Assembly: GCF_048569485.1 (NCBI RefSeq)
Contig: NC_134353.1
Location: forward strand, 68,003,230 to 68,067,229
DNA length: 64,000 nt
Reading direction: 5' to 3'
Origin: Anomaloglossus baeobatrachus
Lineage: Eukaryota; Chordata; Amphibia; Anura; Aromobatidae
This document shows, in pieces, positions 46,171-58,200 of the stretch; the first letter of the stretch is position 1, and each line of letters begins with the position of its first letter. Below the pieces are notes generated by a model. It saw only the letters and a program-made list of their open reading frames with translations. It was not told the DNA's origin and made no database searches. The position numbers were made by a program, and so were the translations under genes.

Positions 46171-48260
46171 CGGATTAGGATAAGCAAAGAAAGGTATTAT
46201 CAATTGTAAAATGTAAAATCTTCTAAAGAACGCCCTGTTGCAAAAAAAAAGCAAGATCATCCAAGATTTGCGCCACTATCTCCAATGGATGCAAATGTCA
46301 TGTTTGAAACCACCTGGAGAATTTTGGGTCCCCCACTGATCTCAAGAATGAGGCACTGGAGTTTATGTAGAAGGTGGATTTGCCCCTGTACTGTTTATGC
46401 CATGTATTCTATGTGTTATACCAAGTGTGTATGTTAATATGTAATGCTGCTAACTGGGTGTGGGTTCCAGGTACAGTAGAGCTGGACTGTCAGCAAAGGC
46501 GCCACTTAGTGGTTGGGCTTGGATAGCAGTAGGATGGAAGAGGCAGGGTTAATGCGGAAGTAACAGATGCGGGAAGTAGGACAGTTGGGAAGTCTCAAGA
46601 GGAGCCAGTTCAGAATAAGGTTCAAGTGTGAGAAGACGTGATTTCGGTGCTAGGGCCAGTCAGAGAACCCTGAGGTAACCTTGAGAGGTCCGGAGCCTAT
46701 GGCTCACCCTGGTGCGCTTGGAGAGTCATCTGTCAAGAGAGCCGCCGGGGCCGAAAATCAGATTAAAGTCAATGTAATCAGGGAGAAGGAAACACAGACC
46801 CCGAAGCTTGAGGACGAGATCCAAGATAGTGGAGGTGAACAGGTCGAGGAGCAGCACCCCAAACTGAAAGGAGGGAAGGAAGGTGAAGAATAAAAGTGAA
46901 CATTTCTGGCTGGCTAAGCAAGCTCTAGTGAAGTGAGTTACTAATTGTCTATGACTACTGCTAGCGGGGTGATGGACACCAGCCTGAAGAAACCAGTAAG
47001 TGTCATGCAACCCACACAAAGTCACATTCGCACACAGAGTCTCCTTGACCAAGGAGTGCAGCGCCTGAGCGGCCCGGGGGCGGGCAACTTCCTTCATGGG
47101 ATCTATGGCTACATTTATTGTCAATGGGGCTGACGTAAATAGCAAAGCGTTACACTTGGCTATCTCCTGCAGTCTAAAAGAGAATAAAGTGATTGCACAC
47201 ATACAGGACTATTGCTCTATTCAAATGGGAGGGCTCCAGACTCCCGTTTTCAGGATCAATATGGGGGCCCAATATCTTCTGGTGATTTCCATTCAGTTCA
47301 ATTATAGGGTCAATGCTATGGGAACACCGAAGAGACAGGACCCAATCTCTTAAGTGCTGGAACCTGTGCAGTGCCCTCTACTCTACACTCGTAAGGAAAT
47401 CGGTCCGAAGGAGGTAGAGAAGGCAGCAAACACCGAACCCTTCTGTTCTGAGAGGCAAAATTAGACCTGATTATGGGGGGCCAAATTTGATTTCTGCTAT
47501 GGAGCCCCTTCTCTACTATGGACGCCGGTTACACGCAACCTGTTTTTTATTCCTTTTGACATTTTGCAGATTCCACATATTCTTTATATCAGAAAGGAAG
47601 CTGTACTGATACCAGAAAGGAAATATGTTATCAGGATGACGGAGTTTGACATTGTTCTTCCAGCATTTATAAAAAATAATCCCCCTATTTTTAGAAGAAC
47701 GGACCAGAACATTTCCAATGCCTGCGCTATGCTCTTCCTCCACGATGCCTGGCACAAACACCCACATGGAGCGTCGTTACCGCGCCAGCTGCAGATTGTT
47801 TAGGTCAATGAATGGGAGGAACGGATGAAGGCTAGGACGCAGTCGTGCAGGAACATCATCCTATACAAGTATGGCGAGGCTCCAATTACAGCCTTTCAGG
47901 AGGGTAAATATTACTGAAACTGAGAATAGGCATCTATATCAACACAACAGAAGTAATGACGGGGCTGAGAGAAGTGCATGAGAGGCAGAAAAGTTTTTAA
48001 CCCCTTCATTCTGACGACTTTCTACGGTGCCAACTTTCCGTTGTTTCCATCTTCTCCTAATAATAGGAGCTCAAAATGCAAAAAATAAAAAATGTCAAAA
48101 CACTGGTACAATTTACTGCTCAGCTATTCGGGCCTGTGATAGTCGGAGAAGGATTTTTAGATACAGGATGGTTGGTATCGCACTATAACACTACAGTGTA
48201 ATTCATCAGCTACATAGCAATATCAGCAATGGGGTCATTCAAAGGAAGAAGGCAAAAGCC
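46171..48260 (+). other. Intergenic, no gene seen
   Basis: Mixed sequence without a recognised element. Short open frames near 46681 and 47564 show no family motif. Confidence 0.5.
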
Positions 48261-48339
48261 AAAAAGTTACGTAGCGTGAAAAAGCCTTCGGTCCATCTAG
48301 TTCAACCTTCCTCCACCAATTATACATTTTGTCACCAAT

Positions 48340-48670
48340 CATTGAGAACCGACAATGTTGTGTGCACTGAGGAAATCATCCATCCCTTTTTTAAAAGCTA
48401 TTATAATGTCAGCCATTACTGCCTCTTGTGGTAGGGTATTCCACAGTCTGACTGCTCTAACTGTGTAGAACCCTTTCCTACTTAGCTGTCGGAATCTCCT
48501 TTGTATCACCTGTAATGATTGCCCACTGGTCTTTTTGTTTTTTGGAAGGAATAAGTCAGTCATTTACATTGACCACACTGTATTTATACATTTAAATGAG
48601 ATCTCCTCTGAGACGCCTTTTTTCTAAGCTAAACAAATCCAACTTTTCCAGCCCATCATCATATGAGTGG
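48340..48670 (-). pseudogene. LINE ORF2 C-terminal fragment
   Basis: On the minus strand LEKLDLFSLEKRRLRGDLI is followed by YTVRAVRLWNTLPQEAVMAD and a short helix. This is the end of a CR1/L2/Rex-type LINE reverse transcriptase protein, recognised by the VRLWNSLP-like box. Frames are interrupted and the RT core is absent. Confidence 0.75.
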
Positions 48671-48676
48671 CCTTCT

Positions 48677-49860
48677 GTCACGGGGTCCCACTCCCATATC
48701 ACACAATCAACAGAGCAAGAGATGGTTGAACAATCCAAACAATATTTATTTCAAGTAAGTCAGAGGATCCATCAAATAATCCACCACACAGAGGGTAAAA
48801 TACTCCAGTAATGGGATAAATGTCCCAGGGATTAGTCACAATCCTCCAGCAGTCTTTTTCCAGTGAAATCCGGGTTTCTCACAGTCTCTCTGGAGTGACA
48901 GCTTCTCCCTCAGAGGATCAATCTTACTCCTTCTTTCTTGTTTTTCTTAGCCAGAATGAATAATCCCCAGGTAAGCAGACAGTTTAGGTCGACTCCTCCT
49001 CCCCCAGACTTAGGGACAAAACCCCAGCAGGGGGTGATTAACCTGCAAACAGGACAATGTACACACAAGGAATATACAGAATGGACAGAGCACCACGCCT
49101 AAAATACGAATCTACACAAAATTATACACAACCCCCCATATTCACAACTTCTGCTTCCTTCTTAATGAGTGAGTACGCCATGAGGTCTACACAAACCTCT
49201 GGCCACCTCACTTAAATCCATGTTGTTCAGTTGTCGAAAGTCCCCTGTACAGCGGTAACATTGTAAGAACAAGCTTCCCTTTGTGTCCTCCTTCACTCAA
49301 ACTGTGTTCCTTGCACCCACAAATCGGCATTGTAGATCTCCCACATAATTTCCTAGGAGAATATCTGCAGGTAGGCCGCTCATCACCCCAACCACGCATT
49401 GCTTGACCTCAAAGCCAAAGTCCAGATCTACAGTCGCCTTTGGGATATTCCTCCTTTTTCCTCAAGCCAATTCAGTAACAATCCCTGGTTCATGCTGTAT
49501 CGCCTCTGGCCGAACCACCTGGTGATCAGGTATTGTGAGAGGTGAGCCAGAGTCACAAAATCCAATAACTCTCTGCCCATCCAGCACAACCTCCTGTAAG
49601 TGCTTACTTTGATGGTAAGAAGAACTCGGCCCCAGAGAGCCATTGAAAAACCCTGATTTCCCTGGAAAAGGATTGCTGGAGGATTGTGACTGATTTATCC
49701 TCTGTGGGAGAAGCTGAGGCTCCCCAGAGAGACCTGGATATTTTTCGCTTACTGGACTATATCTGTGCTCCTGAACTATTTTACCCGCTGTGTCGTGGAT
49801 TATTTTATGGACCGTCTGATTTTGTTTGGAAAAAAGGATCTTTGGATTGTTCATACAACT
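48677..49860 (-). mobile_element. Gypsy-type retroelement fossil
   Basis: On the minus strand, an aspartic-protease-like block (VVLDGQRVIGFCDSGSPLTI) and a later GLPADILLGN block are arranged as in Gypsy-class gag-protease polyproteins of frogs. TGTCACGGGGTCCC at 48677 may be an LTR edge. Badly broken, with several breaks; old. Confidence 0.55.
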
Positions 49861-50390
49861 CTAGCTCTGTTGATTGTGTGATATGGTAGAAGGACCCCGT
49901 GACGCCCATTTAGGTTTAAATACTGGAGCCTTCCCAGCAGTCCTTGCTGCTGTTAGAATTTATTCTACTCTGGCCAGCCTGGTGAAAGGAGCTGCTGAGG
50001 TTTTTTCCTGTGCCCATCCTTCGGCTACTTTAGAGTCTGCTACTGTGAAGTTTTGTGTTTTGTATCCTTCTGTTTATCCCCGTCTGTCTTTCCCTTCCTT
50101 CTGTGTTTATTAGTGTAGTGGTGACTCTAGTGTACTCGTCGGCCTACTCACTAGACAGGGGGAGTTCAGGGCCACCTGAGGGTCCAAGGTATCCTGCTCG
50201 CCGACAGGGCGCTCAGGAGTCAGCTTGAGCTGAGTTCAGGAGGTGCCCCCTCACTCCACTCCCTAGTGACAGGGACCTCCATTGTATCGTGACCCTGGTG
50301 TCACCCCCCCATTTGTTTTTGGTGTTTTTGTGGTGCGTCAGTCACCCGTCGGTCTGAACGCATGTGTCACAGGTTACATGCGAGCATATT
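49861..50390 (+). other. Possible LTR-related sequence
   Basis: C/T-rich stretch with a GTGACCCTGGTGTCACC palindrome near 50290, next to the Gypsy fossil. It could be part of an LTR; nothing decisive is seen. Confidence 0.25.
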
Positions 50391-51754
50391 CTACTCCATG
50401 CATGACAAATTTACACCAGAAATGGATGTAAATGATAGTGAAAATGTACATCAGCACATAGTTGATATCGTTTGGTCTGTGACACACTCAATTTGGTCTT
50501 TAGTAAATGTCCCCCTTTTTTTCTGATATATATATATTTTTTGTGATGGTATATAATTCCCTTTTACCTATTTGAAGGAGTAAAAGTCTCTATGTGTTAC
50601 ATGTACAGATCTTTGATGTAAATGAGATTTAAAGAATAATATTGTATGACACCAAGTCTATCCCCATAATCCGTCACTGCAGGGACATTGATTCTCCACC
50701 ACTCGTATTACGCTATTACTTTATATCCATGCGGCTTTCCCGCTGGGCCTTGTAAGACGAAATTAAAAGTAAGCGGAAAGATAAAGGCCATAGATGTCTA
50801 CAATAAGACAGCATGAGACCATACATTCACTTACAGACAATGCAGAGGCTTCATATCACGTATAAAAGGTATCACCCATCTTGGACTTTTTCATGTCTCA
50901 GCTTTATATTAACAGTTGGATCCCATTAAGTTTCAGTTAATTAGACCTTATAGACTTCGTAAAGTTGTCTGAAGTGTTCTTTTGTCTTCATGGCAACATT
51001 TTGGACCTTATTAAACCCGTTTCCAGGTCAAAAGTGGCCAATTTTTGCTATTAATTCATTCTTGCTGCTTTCCTGAATATTCCATTTATATTTTATTTTT
51101 ATTTTTTTTAAATCTGTCATATGATTCCATAGATGTGGGCCTTTTTATTTACTGCTATTTTTTATAGTCTTCTTTACCTAGGAATTCTTACAGGGTATTT
51201 GGAAAGCATATTTAACCTCTTCACCACCCGGTAATTTTGCACTTAATTTTTTCCTCTACTTGTTCCAAGAGCCATAACTTTTTTTAGTTTTCCTTCAATA
51301 TAGTCATATGAGGCTTGAGAGTTGTACTTTTGAATGACACCAATAATTCTGCCCCATGATGTACTGGAAAACAGGAAACAAATTTCAAGTTTAGTGAAAT
51401 TGCAAAAAAAGTGCATTTCCACAATGTTTTTTGGATATTTTATTCGCCATGTTCACTATATGGTAAATCTGACCTGACATTATGATTCCCCAGGTCGGTA
51501 CGAGTTTGTAGATACCAAACATATGTAGTTTGATTTTTTTTTTTTTAATTATTGTCAATGGGGCAAAAGGGGATTGATTTCAACTTTTGTGGGGTTTTCG
51601 TTGTTTTTTTTTTACATTTTGTATTGATTTCATTACTCTCCTATAACCAGGCTGTGTTCATTCCTCTTTATAGCTGGATCCTTTCTGCCCAGACATGTGG
51701 GTATGTAACCTAGATAGAGGCATTTCAAGTTAGGGGCCCGGTATACATGCGAGT

Positions 51755-51756
<2 letters not shown>
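50391..51756 (+). other. Intergenic; decayed TTAACC-type repeat
   Basis: No gene. 51210-51600 (TTAACCTCTTCACCACC, CCAAGAGCCATAACTTTTTT) is an old copy of the repeat that starts at 61876. Confidence 0.5.
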
Positions 51757-51811
<55 letters not shown>

Positions 51812-51857
51812 CATACATAGGTACATACATGCATACATACGGTACATATATATATGC

Positions 51858-51900
<43 letters not shown>

Positions 51901-51912
51901 TATATATATACA
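51757..51912 (+). repeat. (TA)n microsatellites
   Basis: Two TA tracts (about 51757-51806 and 51866-51911) separated by TACA/TGCA-rich sequence. Confidence 0.93.
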
Positions 51913-51924
51913 CACACTATATAT

Positions 51925-52027
51925 ACATTACTGGTATAGGAATATTGAAAAAAAGAGATACTTAGCTTATGTATTGGCTAATACATGTGATCCTGATAAC
52001 CAATGACAAGGTGATCTCATACACAGT

Positions 52028-52078
<51 letters not shown>

Positions 52079-52182
52079 CATACACTGTGTATGAGATCAC
52101 CTTGTAGTTGGTTATCGGGATCAAATGCATTGGCCAATACATAAGCTAAGTATCTCTTTTTTTCAATATTCCTACTGCTGTA
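51925..52182. repeat. Inverted repeat with (TA)n centre
   Basis: Arms of about 95 bp: AATATTGAAAAAAAGAGATA on the left with TATCTCTTTTTTTCAATATT on the right, and CAAGGTGATCTCATACACAG with CTGTGTATGAGATCACCTTG. About 45 bp of TA lie at the centre (52028-52074). The layout should extrude easily as a hairpin. Confidence 0.9.
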
Positions 52183-52860
52183 ATGCAATGCCAGGGTTCC
52201 CTTATTAATTGTTAGCATTCTAGAGTGCAGCTGTATGTGTTTTTAAATAAAAAGGCGCGAGGCGGATTTAAAAAAAAAAAATGCTTAGGAGAGCATCGGG
52301 AGTAAAATTATATATTCTCTTTAATTATATATTCTAATTAGACTGTTTGGTGCACCCTGGGCGTGGCCAGGAAGATCAATGCATTGCTCCGTCCGCTGGT
52401 TTTTGAACTTTCTGAGCAATTAGTGCTTGTGCCAGTGAGTGAGGAAAAACACGGAAAGACTTCGGGTAGATGACTGTATTGATACTTTTGGCCATGGCAA
52501 GGATGCACCAAGCATGCTAATTAGCTTATTTGAGTAAACGCTTAGAACACTTAAAGAGTAGCTGTCGAATTTTTATTTCACAAATTGATAATACACATAA
52601 AAATATGCAACTTTGTATTATCTGTACGCATCAGGGCCGTGCTCCACCCTCTTCCTCTATGGTGGCTGCCCTTTGCTGTGCTCCAAGTCCAAGTGGCCTG
52701 GCGAGTCTTCATGACACACCTTACACCTTTGGGACACACCCTTGTCTCTGAGCGTTAATCCAGACCTGTGTCCATGAGATGTGTGTTTGTGACTATATCC
52801 AAGTTGTCGGTTGCTGTTATCTCCTCAGTCTTTTGTGCAATCTACACAACACCAGCTGGC
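52183..52860 (+). other. Intergenic, no gene seen
   Basis: Nothing recognisable. Confidence 0.5.
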
Positions 52861-52861
52861 T

Positions 52862-53095
52862 AAAGGGAATCTGTCACCATCTAAGAGGAGCATGAAGTAG
52901 AGGCAGAGACCCTAATTCCAACGATGTGTCACTTACTAAGCTGCTTGCTGTCATTTTGATAAAATGACTGTTTTATCTGCTGCAGATCTCCCAGTTTTCT
53001 GTATAACCCCACCCACACCACTGACTGGCAGCTTTCTGTGAACACTGTGCATAGGCAGAAAGTTCCCAATCAGTGGTGAGGGGCAGGGTTATAGA
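52862..53095 (+). mobile_element. AAAGGGAATCTGTCACC family fragment
   Basis: Begins TAAAGGGAATCTGTCACC and shares the CCAATCAGTGGTG and TTTGATAAAATG blocks with 20560-20845. One end only. Confidence 0.5.
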
Positions 53096-53169
53096 GAGGA
53101 TTATTATTGATAATTTCCTGCTGACAAATGTTAGGTTTGGCGGTTTGCATGGTGGGGTGCGTCATGGCA

Positions 53170-53400
53170 GGCTCCAGGCAGAGGCGTAACGACCGCAGTC
53201 ACAAGGGTCAGCACCACAACAGGCCCACGATGACCAATCCACTTTACAGGACACTGTTCATGTAGGAATGCTCGGACCTGGTGGTGCACCATCACATTAT
53301 GGGTGTCAGGTCTGAGCATTCCCACATGAATAATGTCCTGGAAAGTGGATTGGTCGTTGCGGGCCAGTTGAATGACCACCAAGGTCTCCCGATTTGACGT
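53170..53400. repeat. Inverted repeat with 58-bp arms
   Basis: 53222-53280 pairs with 53306-53366: GACCAATCCACTTTACAGGA with CCTGGAAAGTGGATTGGTC, and AATGCTCGGACCTG with CAGGTCTGAGCATT. GGCGTAACGACCGCAGTC at the left resembles the hAT end at 13472. Confidence 0.75.
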
Positions 53401-53568
53401 CCTTGAAATAGAGAACTGTGGAAAAAGAAGCGCAATAGGGTTGGTCACGACAGCAGTCCCCACATTGGCTGATAGCATAAAGTAGTAGAGATGGGTTTTC
53501 AAAAGCCGCGCCAATGACTAGAGGACGATGGAAATATAAGATTAATGTTGCTTTATTTTCATGCTCAG

Positions 53569-53608
53569 GTCAACGCGTTTCAGGAGACTCAGCTCCCTTC
53601 ATCAGGAC
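53569..53608 (-). ncRNA. Hammerhead ribozyme motif, minus strand
   Basis: Minus strand: GTC, CTGATGA, stem II AGGG/TCCT around a 9-nt loop, GAA, palindromic ACGCGT, T, GAC. Core complete, stem I GTC/GAC paired. Stem III closes only between two molecules or as a tight palindrome. Confidence 0.72.
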
Positions 53609-53652
53609 AAACAGGTAAAAGAACATCAAATCTCTTCAAAAGCCGGGCCAGT

Positions 53653-54714
53653 CACTCGGCATCAGCAAATATCCAAAAATATTCCAAGTGTATAAATCAT
53701 CTGGAGCAACTGAAAAAAGTACACCTGCGATGGTATCGGTCCCCAGCCAACTTAGCACAGTTCCTCCCAAATTATTCGCCACATTGTTGGAAGGGCTGCC
53801 TCCAAAGGGGTACTCTTGGTCACTGCTGGTGGGCTTGTCCCAAGGTTTTCTCGTTCTGGTTGGAGGTGTTTGGCCTGATGGGTGAGCTGACAGGCAATCC
53901 TATTAATCCGAATCCAGGTCTGGCAGTGCTAAACGTGGGTATAGAGGAGTTCTCTTGGGAATCCAGGGGTTTATCAGTTCACATTCTAGTAGCTGCCAGA
54001 TATTGCATAAGTCTGCACTGGAAATCCCCAAAGACGCCTACATTAGTTGAACTATATAACCGAATTAATCTCCAATGCCAATACGAGTTCTGTCTGGCTC
54101 ACTCCATCCGCGCCAAAAACAAAATACTTCAGATTTGGGACACGTGGCTAAACTCTGTATATGCATCCCCTGTCCGGCATCTGTCTCCAGGGCAAACTGT
54201 TGATAATTAAAAATGGGTCAAAGAGTGTGTTACGCAGGGAGTTCACCCATACCACATGTCAATATTCAAGGTGTTTAAATCTCTGTTGTTGTTACTGCTC
54301 GGGCTACCCCAAAACGCCATCCAATTCCCTCCCTCCCCCCTCCCCCTCCCTGGTTGCTTCCTTGCAACCATCCATGGTTCTCCCCCTCTCCCCCACCTCT
54401 CTCTCCCCTCCCTTTTCTTATCTTCCTTTCTTACTCTCTGGTTCTGGTTGTTTGGATCCCTCATTTTGAGGATTAAAGAGTAAATTGGTAGGTTGACTCT
54501 ATACGTATTGGGTATTGATTAACCTAAAAAAGTTGCAACTTGCATCAGACATGATTGGTGGTGGTGTGACAGGAAATGTGAATCATAATCAAAGGTGATA
54601 CTACCACATGTTACAGCGTTGTTTTCTTTGTGTATTATTGCCAATGATACCTGAATTTCTCCTTTTTGTAATGTAACTTCCTACAATAAAAATTGATTGG
54701 ATTAAAAAAAAAAA
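53653..54714 (+). mobile_element. 5'-truncated L1 LINE, 3' end
   Basis: Flanked by AAAAGCCGGGCCAGT at 53638-53652 and 54715-54729, with a poly(A) tail just before the right copy. The open part encodes the C-terminus of an L1 ORF2: LRWYRSPANLAQFLP, then the Cys/His knuckle CWKGCLQRGTLGHCWWACP, then KNKILQIWDTWLNS, ending at 54210. About 500 bp of 3' UTR follow, with a C/T-rich tract near 54325-54470 and AATAAA at 54685. Endonuclease and RT are missing through 5' truncation, the usual fate of L1 insertions. Confidence 0.9.
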
Positions 54715-54776
54715 AAAAGCCGGGCCAGTGACCAAAGGACGATGGAAATATAAGATTAATGCTCTTTTGCCTGTTT

Positions 54777-54816
54777 GTCCTGATGAAGGGAGCTGAGTCT
54801 CCTGAAACGCGTTGAC
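54777..54816 (+). ncRNA. Hammerhead ribozyme motif, plus strand
   Basis: Same motif as 53569-53608 on the other strand, with all core bases intact. Confidence 0.72.
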
Positions 54817-54905
54817 CTGAGCATGAAAATAAAGCAACATTAATCTTATATTTCCATCGTCCTTTGGTCATTGGTGTGGCTTTTGAAAACCCATCTCTAC
54901 TACTT

Positions 54906-55980
54906 TCTGCTATCTTACGCCCTTAGACTTTTATCTTTGGGGTCATCTGAAAGCAATTGTCTGCTGTGAAGATACAAGATGTGCAGCATCTGAAACAACG
55001 GATACTGGAAGCCTGTGCTAGCATTTCTTCTCCGGTGTTGCTATCAGTTTGTTAAGAGTGGGAGAAGAGGGTTACGTGGGCAATCCAACACAATGGCCAG
55101 CACTTTGAACACATTTTAGAAGTGGTCATAAAATTGTAAATAACTAATGAACGAATAACGTTACATTAAAACCAAGCTCAACATTGTGTTTCTTGTGAAA
55201 TTCTCAATAAGTTTGATGTGTTACAAGAGCCTCTTCCCATTGGAAAAAATAAAGTTGGATTCAAAACGGCCAACTTCAAAATGGCCGCCATGGTCACCAC
55301 CTATCTGGAAAAGTTTCCCGCCTCCCATATACTAATTAGCCTCAAACAAGAAGTTGATATCACCAACCATTCCCATTTTATTTAGGTGTATCCATTTAAA
55401 TGGCCCACCCTGTACAGGGTGAGGACTATTGTTTGGGGAACCCATCATACTGTGTATAGGTGAGGTATAGGTGCACTCTGGGAATATGACCATCAAAGGA
55501 GCACATGGGGCATTATTACTTTTTAGGAGCAAAATATGGACACTTTTCTAGGGCACTTGAACAGGGCATTAATATTTTTAACCTTCTAGAGGGCACAAAG
55601 GAGACATTTTACCATGTAAGGGGAACAGTGGTGGCATTACTGTGTGGGGCAGTAAGAGGAGCACAGTTTTTGTATCGCACAGCAGGTGCAGTAATAGGGA
55701 CATATATGGCAGCAGTGGATCAGTATTGGGGTATCAGGAGGATGAGGAGTTTGTGCAGGTTGGGAATAGATGGGATGGTGTCGGAAATGTGAGAAGTCAA
55801 ATGTGTCTTTTTGTAATCTCTGCAGACGAGTTGTGGCTGTAAGAAGTTGTGATGTCGGTCTGGGCCAGATGGAAAAGACGGGAAAAGTGAACGACTCCAT
55901 AAGAAAGAATGTCAGCTGTTAATCACCATCTATAACTGCACTGTAACCACTTGTATGTGCTGAGTACTGGATACCTGGAT
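54906..55980 (+). other. Intergenic, no gene seen
   Basis: No element recognised. Confidence 0.5.
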
Positions 55981-55984
55981 ATCA

Positions 55985-56162
55985 GGGTGGGGGATACCAG
56001 GATGGGGGACATATATACCAGGATGGGAGACATATGTACCAGGATGGGGGACATATATACCAGGATGGGGGACATATGTACCAGGATGGGGGACATATGT
56101 ACCAGGATGGGAGACATATGTACCAGGATGGGGGACATATGTACCAGGATGGGGGACATATA
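55985..56162 (+). repeat. 21-bp minisatellite, about 8 copies
   Basis: Unit GGGGGACATATGTACCAGGAT with TATATA variants. The array resumes at 57117-57160 after the insertion that follows. Confidence 0.93.
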
Positions 56163-57116
56163 TGTGTTACCCAGGGAAGGGGGTACTCTTTCCCGGGCGG
56201 TTGCAAACGAAAATGTCAGTTCAGGTGGCCGTTGCCCGGTCCGGTGCCCTGGGGATGCTTAATAAAAGGGGGGGCTATTTACAAGGGATAATGAAATTAA
56301 TGTTCGTGATGCCACCTGCGGTAGTGCGGCAAGGGAATAGGTGCCGCCGCTGCTGCTTATGAGGGACTGGGGCTGATGGAATCAGCGGCAAGTGTATTAA
56401 CCCCCTCTGTAGGTAGGGTAAACCCCAGTGTCCTCTAGGTGCTGGGTGAGGGGGATAGTGCAGGAACAGTCTATGAGACCTCTTGGTGTTGGATGAGGTA
56501 CACAATGCAGGAAACAGACACACACACTGCTGGTTACCATGGTGCTGAATGAGGTGCAGGCTGAAAGGAATCCAAACAGGCAAAGTCCGAGTGAAACAGG
56601 GAGTCTTTACTGCTGATTTTTACTCAGAGGTTACACTCTCCTGGTGCTGGGGACAGATTCCTGGTTCCCTTTGTCCCGGCTCTGTCTGTGTAGTCTGGCT
56701 ATGGCCCTTCCGTGCACTTCTCTTGCACAGCTCTGTCAGAGTCCCTTGCAGACCCCGCAGACAGCTTCTTCTCCCCTGGGCCTCGTGCGATGATCCTCGG
56801 GCATCGCACCCAGACCTGACACCCAGCCGGGCGTCCTCCTCCTTCCTTCTCCTCTGTCTGTCTCTGTCTGGACTTGTCTGATTTTCTCCTCCACTTCACT
56901 CACCAACCCCTCCCCTTCCCTCTAGGGACCTAGCTACAGGAGGGTTGGATTTACACCTCCTAGGCAACTTCCACTTCATGGGCAGGCTTTACACCATAGG
57001 ACGGCTAACCCTCTTGTGGTTCAGGGTTGTGTGAGTGTTTTAGGTGTGTGCGGGTTTAGCCAGAGCTAGGACTCCAGGAACCAGGTCGCAGATCTTAGTA
57101 GCGTGACCTCAGGGTC
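56163..57116 (+). mobile_element. LTR-like insertion in minisatellite (fossil)
   Basis: About 950 bp between the two parts of the 21-bp minisatellite, starting near TGTGTTACCCAGGG and ending near TCAGGGTCGCTACC, with TATA on both sides. Contains GATGCCACCTGCGG, a block related to the other solo-LTR-like elements. End bases are less clear than in those copies. Confidence 0.5.
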
Positions 57117-57244
57117 GCTACCTATATACCAAGATGGGAGACATATCCCAAGATGGGGAAAATTACTGCATAATGAAGGGAGGGGGAGGGAAATTCATAT
57201 GTCTTTATATGATTTAGAATTGTACAGGTGCTCTGATGTATAAG

Positions 57245-58196
57245 TGTCGCGGGCTGGGGATAGACCACAACCGGGGGGGCTGCTCGAGGTGCTCGGATCC
57301 GGGCGGTGGCTGTGGCTCGAGTGGCAGCCGGATCTGGGGCCTGCGTAGCCGTCCGTCGCCCACAAGTGAAAAGGGGTTATTTACAGGGGATAGAGTCTTT
57401 GTCAGTGACGCCACCCGTGGGTTGCGGTGAGGGATGGTGACACCGCCGCTGCCTTGTAGGTGGGTGCCCGGGGATGATGGAGCGGGGCAGCAAGGTGGGA
57501 TCCCCACGACGGGTAGGGAAGGTGTAGTCCCGGGGCCCAGGGAACGGTGAGGGATTGCAGGCAGCAGGAAACTCACAGTTCGGTTGTCGTGGTGCTGGAT
57601 AAGCTGCTGATGATTTGGAGGGTCAGTAACCACACAGAGTCAGTATTGTAAACCAAGGCTAGATGCCGGGAGCCTCTGGAGGAGTGTGCTGGATCCCGCA
57701 CGCAGATATACAGCCAGGGGCCCTTTCTCCTCTGCACTTTCTGTCTATCCCTCTTGTCTAGACTAGTCCGCTTGATACGGCCTCCGGACCGGATCCCCTC
57801 TCTCGGCACCGGCGGGCTACAACTCTGCCCCGGTCTACCTCAGGTTCCCCGCGACCGGATCTCTGTCGCCTGTGGCCCTCACTGCCACCTAGTCAGCATA
57901 GCTAGGCCAGTCGTCCGGTGGTCCGGGGCTCCAACCCTGACTACCTCCCTCTCCAGGGAGCTCCAACTCCCTCCTGTCAGCTCTCCACTCCTCTCTCTGA
58001 CACAGACTGCTCTGCTCCTCCACTTCACTACCATGTCTTGTTCCCTCCCATTGTCATGGGGGGTGGTGGTGACTAGGGCTTGATTGGCTGGTGTATACCT
58101 GTGTGGGGACTGTGTTGGTGCCAAAGAGGAGAATGGCCTGAATTTTGGTGGATTTGTACAGGCTCTGTGACAACCTGGTTTTGCCAGGGCTTCACA
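57245..58196 (+). mobile_element. Solo-LTR-like element (fossil), TAAG duplication
   Basis: Starts TGTCGCGGGCTGGGG, ends AGGGCTTCACA, and is flanked by TAAG at 57241-57244 and 58197-58200. Carries GTGACGCCACCCGTGGG, shared with 39555-40748. Confidence 0.6.
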
Positions 58197-58200
58197 TAAG

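Larger units (their letters stand above)
53480..54905. mobile_element. Hammerhead inverted element interrupted by L1
   Basis: Left arm 53480-53637 and right arm 54730-54905 are inverted copies; GATGGGTTTTCAAAAGCC pairs with GGCTTTTGAAAACCCATC. Each carries a hammerhead motif (53569-53608 minus, 54777-54816 plus). A truncated L1 sits between them, flanked by its own 15-bp duplication. Likely the same class as 32970-33545. Confidence 0.65.

Noticed and set aside
46681-46893. Charged 70-codon frame (Lys/Glu-rich)
   Set aside because: Low complexity, in repeat-rich intergenic DNA, with no splice sites or family resemblance.
47564-47803. 79-codon frame after a TTTTGACATTTTGCAG acceptor-like site
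   Set aside because: It could be an exon of another gene, but it has no recognisable motif, its start is uncertain and no partner exon was found. Not called.
55951-56262. Frame encoding repeated GDIC-TRM units
   Set aside because: It is the 21-bp minisatellite read in frame. Unit length divisible by three keeps it open.
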